This document shows positions 45,239 to 55,491 of a stretch of 64,000 nucleotides of DNA, one piece after another. Each line of letters begins with the position of its first letter. The first letter of the stretch is position 1. Both the position numbers and the translations under genes were made by a program. The stretch lies in contig CM032661.1 in the NCBI GenBank assembly GCA_019095985.1, forward strand, positions 14,559,823 through 14,623,822, read 5' to 3'. Source of the stretch: Streblospio benedicti (taxonomy: Eukaryota > Annelida > Polychaeta > Spionida > Spionidae). A model generated the notes under the pieces. That model was given only the letters and a program-made list of their open reading frames with translations, had not been told where the DNA came from and ran no database searches.

Positions 45239-48200
45239 GGGACTGCATTTATAAGTGCCAATGGAGAAAGCAGATATTCCCAGAAAAGGCGCCTGAAAAA
45301 CGACCTCTTCTCCAATTACGACAAGAGCATCCTCCCTGGCGGTGGTGGGGACGGCGGCGATGGTGGCATGACGGTGCAGTTTGGCGCGTCCCTCATAGAT
45401 GTGGTGGACGTTGACCGGTCCAATGGCGTCTTCACATTCAGTCTGTGGGAGAAAATGGTGAGTGGCACGGGATTGAGTGATGGTCACAAGAATGAGGGCC
45501 TGCTGATTAGAATATACATGTACCATGGATTTATATAAATATTGTAACGTTAGATGACAATGGGGACAAGTATGCTGTTCTTTCTTCATGTGGATTGTAT
45601 GATGCTGAGTCAACGGTGGGTGCTATTTTCATGTCATGGAAATACTATAGTTTGTTGCATTTTGACTATGTTATATATGTGTGCATTGTACAAGTAACTT
45701 GCTGTTGTAGCTGTGGAATGATGTACACCTATCGTGGGATCCCAAGAAGTTTGGGCCAAGTTTTATGAAGTTGCCAGCAGACTATTTTTGGCTACCTGAC
45801 ATCAGAACGTACAGCTCGTAAGTGTATAAGTCACAGCAATTATTTTCCAGCTATTCTATTGGACTTGTGCCCAATAGTCCAAACTGAAGTGCATATTTTG
45901 AGTAGGGTTTCAATTAACAAGTGTTTTCTGGCTTTATAGTAATCTTTGTGGGTAATATTCCACAGAAACACACGTTTAAAAGTATGAATGCCTCTTTGCA
46001 TTTTGACTTTAAAGTGTATATGTGTTTCCCAGTGCTTGCGGATACATTTTCACACTTCTCTCTCTTACACATCTTTTTAGCAAGCATATTTCTACCAACG
46101 ATAGATATAGATGAAGACAGGTTTTACAACCCTTAGCTTCTATTTGACTATATCCAGTGGCCCTAGCGGGACTCGAATCTCACCCCAAAAGTTGTGAGGA
46201 CGAAATTTTGCGAGAAGGTAAAAGGTTACACAGCTGAACCATTGCCCCTGGTAACCCATATGGGTTCCACAGCGAATACATTTAAACACATTGAATGATA
46301 TATATGTGTTTCCCCCAGTGCTTCTTAAGATTTACAACTTTCTCTCTCACACACGCATTTCTACCAACGATGATAGCTGAAAGAAGGTTTTACAACCCTA
46401 AGCTTCCATTTGACTATATCAAGAGGCCCTTTTAACAGCGAGTCAAATGGAAGCTTGGGTTGTAAAACCTGTCTTCAGCTATATCTATCGTTGGTAGAAA
46501 TAAGCTTGCTAAAAAGATGTGAGAGAGAGAAGGGAAGTGTGAAAATGTATCCGCAAGCACTGGGAAACACATATATATCATTCAATAGCTCTAAAAATGC
46601 TAATTAGACCTTCCCAAAATGTTGTCCTCATGTGGGATTCGAAACCACGACCTCTGGGTTGAGATGATAACAGACCAAGTATGTAAGCTGGGGGTTACGG
46701 AGACAACAGCTGAACCTTTTAACAGCTCGCTTCTTGGGATGATGGTATCATTCTGGTCTCACAACCTTGGGGTCGTGTGTTCGCGTCCCGCCAGGGCCAC
46801 TTGATATAGTCAAATGTAAAACCTGTCTTCAGCTAGATCTATCGTTGGTAGAAATATGCTTGCTAAAAAATGTGTGTGTGAGAGAAAAGTGTGAAAATGA
46901 CTTTAAAGTAATCTCTATAGTTTGGGGTGTGTATACACCAAAGAACTGAAATAGCTTTTTTGAAAATCCACGTGATGCTCCAACCTGTCATTGAAATGAC
47001 CACATTACGTTCATCAAACAGAACAAACAACTGTTTTATCCAACCTTACTGACACGATATGTTGAGTACTACAACAATGCATTACTACCTAAAAATGAGA
47101 TTTCCCCAAGTTATTGCTTTATATACTAACTTTGCCCGTACTCTCCCCTTTGCTCATGTAGAGTTGATGCGAAGCTGACGAAAGCTGACGTCAACGCTGT
47201 GCTGTACAGCAACGGCAACGTTCTGTGGATTTCCCCTAGCAACGTGCGGGTACCTTGCGAACGGATTAATCATCGCGAGGGCAAGTAGTTTCTTCGATGT
47301 AAACTTGTACCATTTTTGTTAATTCAATGCATAAAACAAGTGAGGGAAAAACTCATCGTGCCACAGCAAGGTAGCATTTATCAATTGTTTTTGAATCCCG
47401 GACCCCGAACCAGGTGGAGATGGAAAAAAGAAAGAAAAATAACTAAAGTAGTGCGATGGTAGAGCACCCAATGAAAACCATATCTATAAAGAGACCGCCT
47501 CTGTAGGATCATTTTTGCAGTCACAAATCTTCAAAAAAAAGAACCACCGAGAACCTCCATAAAGAGACCATCTATTGACTGAGACCACTTGAAGAAAGTA
47601 TTCAAGTGGTCTTAATACACGCAGATAGGTGGAACTGCAAGGGAAAGTGCATAGGGCTCCTTTTATAAATAGAAGTTACAAAATGGTGTCTTATAAAAAT
47701 TACAAAAAATACATAAACTATGAATAATGTCAAAGGTTAAGGAAGTTTTTACATACACGGACTGAGTGTTTTCCAGGTGAGGCGTGGCAATGCTCCATCA
47801 AGTACGGCTCGTGGGTATTCGCCGAGGACGAGATCGATCTTGAACCGTATGATGGTGCGAGCCTCCATTAATTCTTGAATTAGCCCCAATTTTTTGAAAT
47901 ACTGCTACTACTGCTACTGCTACTACTTAAATAATCGCCAGATATAGAGAAGCAGTCCCTTAAGAAGTTGAAATAAACGGATCTATGGTGTTCCCATAAA
48001 GTATGATTTCTGCTATTGTCATATATGTGTACAAGATAAAATAAAATTGATACATTTATGGTTTTCAAACTCCTTTGGTTTTGCCAAGGACCGAAAGGAT
48101 GTTGAAAGGCAGTTAATGCATCAATCTTATTTCATTTTGGATTTCTAAAACCATTTTAAGTTTTATATTAGGCAACAAGGTAAGAAGAAAATAAAGTTAA

Positions 48201-51200
48201 AGCAATGCTGCCATTTATTCTTGAATTGGCCCCAATTTTTAATACTGCTACTACTGCTACTGCTACTACTTAAATAATGGGTGCTATGTCATGGAAATAC
48301 TATAGTTTGGATTTTTTGATTCTAGAGAATAATAACAGTCCCTTGCTGAAGTTGAAATAAATCGGATTCATTTGGGCCAGTTTTGTTCCCCTACCTGACA
48401 TCCAGAACGTACAGCTCGAAGTGTATAAGTCACAGCAATTATTTTCATCTATTATTGGACTGTGCAAGATCCAAACTAAAATTTTGGATTTCAATTAACA
48501 AATCTGGCTAAGGCTTTTTCCAAACTCATTTAAAGTATGAATTTTTGCCAAGTGAACCATTGAACCCCCAGCTTTACATACTTAATTTATCATCTCAGCA
48601 GAGGTCGTGGGTTCAGATCTCACATGAGGACGAAATTTTAGGAAGGTCTAATTAGCATTTTTAGTGCTATTGAATGATAATATGTGTTTCCCAGTGCTTG
48701 CAATACATTTACAACTTCTCTCTCATTTTTTTAGGCATATTTCTAGATATAGCTGAAGACAGGTTTTACAACCCTAAGTTCCATTTGACATATCAAAGAG
48801 GCCCTTTAACAGCGAGTCAAATGGAAGCTTGGGTTGTAAAAACCTGTCTTCAAGAAATAAGCTTGCTAAAAAGATGTGAAAGAAGGGAAGTGTGAAAATG
48901 TATCCGCAAGCACTGGGAAACACATATATATCATTAGCACTAAAAAATGCTAATTAGACCTCCCCAAAAAATGTTGTCCTCATGTGGGGTCAAACCACGA
49001 CCTCTGGGTTGAGATGATAACAGACCAAGCAGCTGGGGTTACGGAGACAACAGCTGAACCTTTTAACAGCTCGCTTCTTGGGATGATGGTATCATTCTGG
49101 TCTCACAACCTTGGGGTCGTGTGTTCGCGTCCCGCCAGGGCCACTTGATATAGTCAAATGTAAAACCTGTCTTCAGCTAGATCTATCGTTGGTAGAAATA
49201 TGCTTGCTAAAAAATGTGTGTGTGAGAGAAAAGTGTGAAAATGACTTTAAAGTAATCTCTATAGTTTGGGGTGTGTATACACCAAAGAACTGAAATAGCT
49301 TTTTTGAAAATCCACGTGATGCTCCAACCTGTCATTGAAATGACCACATTACGTTCATCAAACAGAACAAACAACTGTTTTATCCAACCTTACTGACACG
49401 ATATGTTGAGTACTACAACAATGCATTACTACCTAAAATGAGATTTCCCCCAAGTTATTGCTTTATATACTAACTTTGCCCGTACTCTCCCCTTTGCTCA
49501 TGTAGAGTTGATGCGAAGCTGACGAAAGCTGACGTCAACGCTGTGCTGTACAGCAACGGCAACGTTCTGTGGATTTCCCCTAGCAACGTGCGGGTACCTT
49601 GCGAACGGATTAATCATCGCGAGGGCAAGTAGTTTCTTCGATGTAAACTTGTACCATTTTTGTTAATTCAATGCATAAAACAAGTGAGGGAAAAACTCAT
49701 CGTGCCACAGCAAGGTAGCATTTATCAATTGTTTTTGAATCCCGGACCCCGAACCAGGTGGAGATGGAAAAAAGAAAGAAAAATAACTAAAGTAGTGCGA
49801 TGGTAGAGCATCCAATGAAAAACCATATCTATAAAGAGACCGCCTCTGTAGGATCATTTTTTGCAGTCACAAATCTTTAAAAAAAAGAACCACCGAGAAC
49901 CTCCATAAAAGAGACCATCTATTGATTGAGACCACTTGAAGAAAGTGCTCAAGTGTTATCTGAATACACAGATAGTTGGAACTGCAGGGGAAAGTGCATA
50001 GGGCTCCTTTTATAAATAGAAGTTACAAAATGGTGTCTTATAAAAATTACAAAAAATACATAAACTATGAATAATGTCAAAGGTTAAGGAAGTTTTTACA
50101 TACACGGACTGAGTGTTTTCCAGGTGAGGCGTGGCAATGCTCCATCAAGTACGGCTCGTGGGTATTCGCCGAGGACGAGATCGACCTTGAACCATATGAA
50201 GGTGCGAGCCTCCATTTATTCTTGAATTAGCCCCATTTTTTGAAATACTGCTACTACTGGCACTGCTACTACTTAAATAATCGTCAGATATAGAGAAGTA
50301 ACAGTCCCTTAAGAAGTTGAAATAAACGGATCTATAGTGTTCCCATAAGTATGATTTCTGCTATTGTCATCTATGTGTACAAGATAAAATAAAATTGATA
50401 CATTTTATGGCTTTTCAAACTCCTTTGGATTTTGCCAAGGACCGAAAGGATGTTGAAAGGCAGTTAATGCATCAGTCTTGTTTCATTTTGGATTTCTAAA
50501 ACCATTTTAAGTTTTATATTAGGCAACAAGGTAAGAAGAAAATAAAGTTAAAGCAATGCTGCCGTCATTAGTTAGTATGTGTTTCATTTATTAGTTTTTT
50601 AAACACTTAAGTTTCTTTGCAATATTGTGATTTTTTTCTTTTTTACAAAATAAAGAAAGGTATATGAACCTCTTCTTTCAGCATCTATAATACTCACACT
50701 TGCATTACAATTCATAGTGTTCATTGTTCTTGCAGGACAAGACACTCTCGACCTTACCGACTTCTCCAATCGCTATTGGAAGGTCATTGAAAATAGTGGA
50801 CAACGTAATTTAGTCTAGTGAGTAATGTCTTGTACAATGAATATAATACCACTTGAGGTGGTACTAGTATTTTATTTATTGCACAAACTGCCTGGTTATT
50901 ACATAAATATTGTCCTATCTTGTTACTAAATGCACAATAAAAGTATAATCAATAGGCCTACGTAGTATTGTCTATCAAGTATCTTAACACCAACCATCCA
51001 CCCCATTGCATGTATTTGGGACCAATCTGTATAACCTCCTCACTTGTGGATATGCTATATGCGCTGTGATCTAATAATCATTAACTCCTTGCTGCTCCTG
51101 TTACGGTATTTATTCCGTACTAGCTTTCCTCGTCTCCTACGGAGACATGACGCACGCAGCAACAGAGAAACATAATGCACAGCAGCAATTCTGTACACAG

Positions 51201-52006
51201 GCATGTGAAAACACAATGCGATTGGCTAAAGCATTGGAAACGCATACAGCAACAGACAAACATAACGCACGAAGCAAAAACAAACCGGAAGTGAGTCGTA
51301 ACCAAAAAAAGAATCATTTGTAGATGATTTTTTATGGTAAGTCAGTTTTCTCATCAACACTGATGAAAGTAAGCGCACGAAGAACAAATCAAACCCGCAG
51401 AAGGTGATTTCCCATGAAGTGCAGCACTCAAAATGCGTAAAAGCGCCCCAGGAAAGTGATTGCAGGCGAATTTAAAAAACAAAAGCAAAAACAAGACAAA
51501 AAGAAACATTGCCACGCCCATCTCTTAGTAATTATATATAGATTACATACCTCACAATATCCTGCAGTTACTGTGTGTAAGGTGTGATTTTGTGAAAGGG
51601 GAATATTTTAATGCGTGCATGAAATAAATCGACAGGAAGCGATATTAGAACAGTGCCGGGTATATTTTAGAGTATGACAATGGAACAGAGTATATGCCTT
51701 TCTGTTTAAATCAGTTTTGACAGGGTCAGATTTCAACAGAGACATATCCATGGCCAAAAGCTAGTCTCCCCTTCTTCTTTCAGCGCCATATTCCTTTGTG
51801 GTTCTAATTACATTATGTAGAAACGACTGGCTATTCTAAGCATCCTACTCGTTGCATAGGCTAACAGTTTTTTCCAATAATACTAATCTAAATTACTTAT
51901 TTAAGAGTTTTTAAAAGCTTCAACATTTTGCTTTTCCAGCTATCCTTGCTGTGAGGAGCCATACCCGGATATCACATACAACTTCACATTGAACGGAAAA
52001 TATTAA
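45239..52006 (+). CDS. Acetylcholine-binding-protein-like Cys-loop ligand-binding domain, no TM
   Basis: Exons: 45239-45457, 45711-45817, 47162-47280, 47777-47854, 50736-50817 and 51940-52006 (stop TAA 52004-52006). All phases agree. The fold is a nicotinic-receptor ligand-binding domain. Binding-loop residues seen: LWNDVHLSWDP (loop D Trp), WLPDIRTY (loop A Tyr), YSNGNVLWISP (loop E), YGSWVF (loop B Trp), and YYPCCEEPYPDITY (loop C vicinal Cys pair and tyrosines). The Cys loop is CERINHREGEAWQC: 12 residues between cysteines and no FPFD, as in soluble AChBPs rather than channels (13 residues, hydrophobic). Translation ends NFTLNGKY, before TM1. The intron after exon 3 uses a GC donor (gcaagt). 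A second copy of exons 3 and 4 lies at 49506-49624 and 50124-50201. A signal-peptide exon is not found; it may lie upstream. Confidence 0.82.
46020..46915. mobile_element. Cluster of tRNA-derived SINE copies, two forming a palindrome
   Basis: Four copies of one family: minus-strand 46,020-46,270 with tRNA-like head (B box gattcgagtcccgc), minus-strand 46,297-46,435, plus-strand 46,436-46,590, and plus-strand about 46,640-46,915 with head (gtgttcgcgtcccgccaggg) followed by tgatatagtcaaatg and ctgtcttcagctagatctat. The second and third are head-on and give arms of about 140-150 bp. They lie in the intron between AChBP-like exons 2 and 3. Confidence 0.65.
46590..48210. repeat. 1.6-kb duplication, copy 1 (contains AChBP exons 3-4)
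   Basis: Nearly identical to 48,943-50,563, introns and exons alike, from aatgctaattagacct to gcaatgctgcc. Differences are scattered substitutions and homopolymer-length changes; exon 4 differs at three sites, one of them Asp versus Glu (EPYDG / EPYEG). Confidence 0.9.
48211..48942. other. Mosaic segment: condensed second copy of 45,616-46,590
   Basis: It follows the order of 45,616-46,590 but with dozens of short pieces left out, and it opens with words also found at 47,860-47,960. Exon 2 is represented only by fragments (tttgggccagttttgttccc, ctacctgacatccagaac), and the donor ctcgtaagtg reads ctcgaagtg. It is not a functional exon. Many evenly spread small losses suggest a consensus or assembly error rather than ordinary decay. 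Confidence 0.65.
48943..50563. repeat. 1.6-kb duplication, copy 2 (contains second AChBP exons 3-4)
   Basis: Carries exon 3' (49506-49624) and exon 4' (50124-50201), both open and with intact splice sites, including the GC donor. Exon 4 ends in phase 1 while exon 3' starts in phase 2, so joining copy 1 exons to copy 2 exons in series would break the frame. The pairs could only be used as alternatives. Confidence 0.9.
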
Positions 52007-52419
52007 GGTTGAAGATGAACTTAATCCTGACTGATTATGCCTGTATATTTAACATAAACTAGATTCTTATTATTTGAAGGATATTTTATGGCAAAGATTG
52101 AAGGATATTTAATGGCAAGGATTGAAGCATAGTTCATGGCAAAGATTAGAACTCTATCAACATTCAAATGATTGATGAAACAAGCTCAGTTGCAACTGTT
52201 TAATTTGAACTTGATGTGATGTACCATTATGGAAATGGGTCATTCACTAGAGTTTGGCTTGTATTCAGAAGTTGAGATAAACAGACCCAACCGTGGTTTG
52301 AGATTCCCACTTTAGCACAACCAAAAGTCTTTGGAAAGACTTTCACTTTCATATATGTATATATTCGTATAGGTATACAGTAAACAGAATACACTATTAT
52401 AAAATGTATTATGTCGTTT

Positions 52420-52425
52420 AATAAA
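52420..52425 (+). promoter_or_regulatory. Polyadenylation signal AATAAA
   Basis: AATAAA about 415 bp after the AChBP-like stop codon, followed by a GT-rich stretch (gctgttaactgttaacgttttgcttg). Plausible 3' end of that gene. Confidence 0.55.
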
Positions 52426-52642
52426 GCTGTTAACTGTTAACGTTTTGCTTGATTTATTTCAACTGATAACATACAATGTATATACAGAATACAGAATACT
52501 TGTGCAACCAAAAAATTAGTGGTAAGTTCTTGGAGAGGGTTTTAGTGAATGAGTGGACTCAGTGGAGACTAAATTTAAATGGTCGCGGAAACACACAGCC
52601 ACTCTTCGCCCAGCTCTTCGCAGAATTTACACTGGCAAATCA

Positions 52643-52644
<2 letters not shown>

Positions 52645-52678
<34 letters not shown>
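52645..52678. repeat. Poly(T) run
   Basis: A run of more than 30 T. Possibly the A-tail of a minus-strand retrocopy or SINE, or a sequencing or assembly expansion. No recognisable element adjoins it. Confidence 0.7.
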
Positions 52679-52908
52679 CCATGGCAAAAAGCGCCAAGGA
52701 AATGACCCTTTGTGGTGGAAACGTGGGCTGTTGCGTCCTCCACCTATCTTACTATGATTGTTCAAAATGATGAATTGTCAGGTCTGAAATGATAGTGGGT
52801 TGGAGGCAGTCGGCCAATTTCAATGTGAATGAAATAGATAATTACACATTCAATACATATAGAGAGAGTACCAATCGCACAATTCGGCCGTGTTTCAAAC
52901 ATTATTTC

Positions 52909-54373
52909 ACCACAGAATGATTAGGCTCTGCCACCTAGCGTATGCTAGTTCTGTCTCATTCTCTGTCATCTAAACTTGATGTCCCGACATTTCAAGCACA
53001 GTAGTGACACGTGTATGATACCAGTGTAACCTGGTCAGTTACTATGCGCTGCTGCCGATCACGAGTCACTTTGTTTAAGACTCCCTCCACTCTAAACCCC
53101 CAGACGATTCGCTGCCATCTCTGAGTTTCATTGAAACCAACAGGGTGGGAGTTATATACCCTTGAGACTCGGTGGCACACAATTGGACTCAAGCCCAGGA
53201 ATTCCCCCAACGGACCGTCCCATAGTCGCCCTAACAGCGACCCGAAAGACCGTTAAAACTCTCTGGCTTGACCACTGTCCACCCCACACTGGTACCACAA
53301 ACATAACTGCTTCTTGTGAGTTAGATTTCCGGGCGGTAGACCCCTCCCCTTTAACCTTTAACTTGGTACAGCTGACCATTGGTTAACTAGGTTAACATTA
53401 CCCACGAGGAACTAGGATTCTACCTGGTGGCTTCTGACAAAGCCCCCGGGTTCGTGTACTTCCACCAATTATGAAGTTTTTCCGGGAACCCGGTAGAGAC
53501 TTAGAAGGCCGTGGGTTCGAACCCACGATCTTGTGTTCACAACATACCAGACATATGTGTATGGACAGATGCCTTACCCCCTGTTAGGAGAGTGAACACG
53601 CGAACGCAGAGTCCGCGGTCCCCCTAAGCGTGCGAACACAGTCCTAGGGCTAGGGCTAAAACAATTAGAGAAAATGACCACTCCTGGTGGAGTAGAAGTG
53701 ACCGCTGGCGAAATTGCAAGAAAAAGCACCGCAGGGTACCAATAGACGTCGACTGCGGTATGAGCACGGAGGCAGACGGAGTCCGCACTATTCTTGGCGC
53801 GGATAGATCTTGCGGCCTATACCGGCGGTGAACGACGTTTATTTTACGTGGAACAGAAGCAGACAGAGTCTGTTGGGGCCAAATACGGGTTCGTGCGGCT
53901 ACCGGCAAAGTAAAAAAGATCAAAGGAATTTTAATCAATAATCCCCCTCCGCACGGAGTTGTTACGTGGCGTCAAAAATCACTTCTCCAGAAAGTGGAGG
54001 GATTCCGCGCAATTTTTGCTCAAGGAGGTGATGATGCGGAGATGGCACGGAGCCCGCACAGAGCCCGCAAGAGTCCGCTGGGTGGTGACGCGTCGGAGCC
54101 ATCTAGCTCCGTCGACCCCTATCACTGAAAGGGTTAATTTTCCCCAATTTTTTTTTACGGTCTCTGTAATTTTTCGACTAAAAAAGTGACGGCCAGTGGG
54201 CTCCGCAGGCTCACACTAACAGGACCCCTAGTGACGTGTTCATGCCCTAGTCAGCTTCTAACCACAGACGGATTAGATCTGCCACCTCGTGTATGCTATG
54301 TCTGTAACACTCTCTGTCTCTAACCTTGATCCCCCAAATATTTCCAAAGCAGTCGTGACACTTGCATGATACC
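52909..54373. repeat. GC-rich segment between two 114-bp direct repeats
   Basis: 52,909-53,022 and 54,261-54,373 are diverged direct repeats (shared words tctgccacct, gtatgct, ctctgtc, tgatcc/tgatgtcc, gtgacac, gatacc). Between them lies 1.2 kb that is GC-richer than its flanks, with repeated agtccgc / gagcccgca words and a perfect palindrome gtgggttcgaacccac (53,511-53,526) resembling a tRNA T-arm/B box. No supported coding frame. It could be an old inserted element with terminal repeats, or a simple duplication. Confidence 0.45.
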
Positions 54374-54700
54374 CTTGCATGTACAAATGAATATTTCATA
54401 AATACAAACAAATATTAATCAAATTATATAGAAAATGTTTAGACAACATAGTGAAGACTGGTCAACAGGTTTCTAAAAATCATTAGGATATGTTACTACC
54501 CAGAACACCTCATGAATTATTACAAAATATACGAAGTTACATTATTAGTTATTGATATAGAACAAATGTTGAGAAACAATGTAATGCCTATATGTCCACA
54601 AAATACCAAAATTACCTGTTTGCCATAGGTGTCACAATTATTTGAGCACTGTAAACAGAGTGGATTTTATGTTCAAATATTTGAAAGTACTTTGGAGAGC

Positions 54701-54730
54701 TTTCAACCTATTCTCTAAGGATTTCATCAG
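54701..54730 (-). other. Hammerhead-like core motif
   Basis: On the minus strand CTGATGA, a roughly paired stem (AATCC / GGTT) and GAAA occur in hammerhead order, directly beside a Penelope-like relic. The stem has a bulge, and stems I and III are not convincing by eye, so activity is doubtful. Confidence 0.35.
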
Positions 54731-54731
54731 C

Positions 54732-55046
54732 CTGCCGCCAATCCGCCTATTCATCACGAGATCGTGGTGGCGACGTCATCGGCGGTGGTCGGGAGGATGT
54801 TGTTGTAGAGCAGGCAGTTCTGCGGCCCCCAGGTTCTTGTTGAGGTCCGGCTATCGGTTGTACACTGCCTCGCGAATCTTCCTTTCAAAAGTGTTTGCAT
54901 CACGGTCCAAGATCTTAACATTGTCTGGTGTAATCGGGATGGTTCTGTCTGTCTGCTTGGTGGAGATGATGAATGGTTAACTTTCTCCCGACCACCACCG
55001 ATGACGTCACACCACGATCTCGCACGAATAGGCGGATTGGCGGCAG
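54732..55046 (-). mobile_element. Foldback flanking a Penelope-like GIY-YIG fragment
   Basis: Inverted arms of about 60 bp (ctgccgccaatccgcctatt at the left; its complement ends at 55,046) enclose about 170 bp. The minus strand there reads DNVKILDRDANTFERKIREA then an interrupted LNKNLGAAELPAL. This matches the well-known C-terminal end of GIY-YIG-bearing Penelope-like element proteins (ILDRE...ERKVKEAIYI...LNRD.G..LP). It is a degraded fragment. Confidence 0.55.
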
Positions 55047-55491
55047 AATGATGAAAACTGACTGATCCACTGTTGCTAGAGTTTTAAGAACGCTAAACCT
55101 GTTAGTAGAATACAGGGTCCTTATTTTTTTAAAAAAATTACTGTCTATTTGCAATGAAGTGAAGAAGAGTCTTGATTTTACTCTTGTAAGATTTTATGTT
55201 TGCACCCAGGGCAATTATTTGTTGCCATATGCTGTCTTTATGTTATTGGTACACAAACTTCACACGATCTTCTTCAAATATTACGTTGCGCAAGGACTAT
55301 CTACTAAATATTTGCAGGCATTTCAAATAGTTTTTCCTCTAGCAAATAAAAAGTTTGCTCTCCTTAATGCATTATGATATATGATTATAAATACATCTAA
55401 AATAATCAACATCATCATCAAGCTATAACACAAGATGTATTTGACATTACATGAGGTCTTTAGTTATGAGGATCGATCCTCATTGTGCTGT

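Noticed and set aside
45200-45613. 137-residue minus-strand frame opposite the first AChBP-like exon
   Set aside because: The plus strand encodes an unmistakable Cys-loop ligand-binding domain in the same interval; the antisense frame is a by-product.
51120-51317. Cys-rich minus-strand open frame in the AChBP-like intron
   Set aside because: Low-complexity composition, no homology I recognise, opposite strand within an intron, no splice support.
53505-53535. Possible tRNA gene around gtgggttcgaacccac
   Set aside because: Only a T-arm-like palindrome is visible; no acceptor stem, D-arm or anticodon arm could be folded around it by eye.
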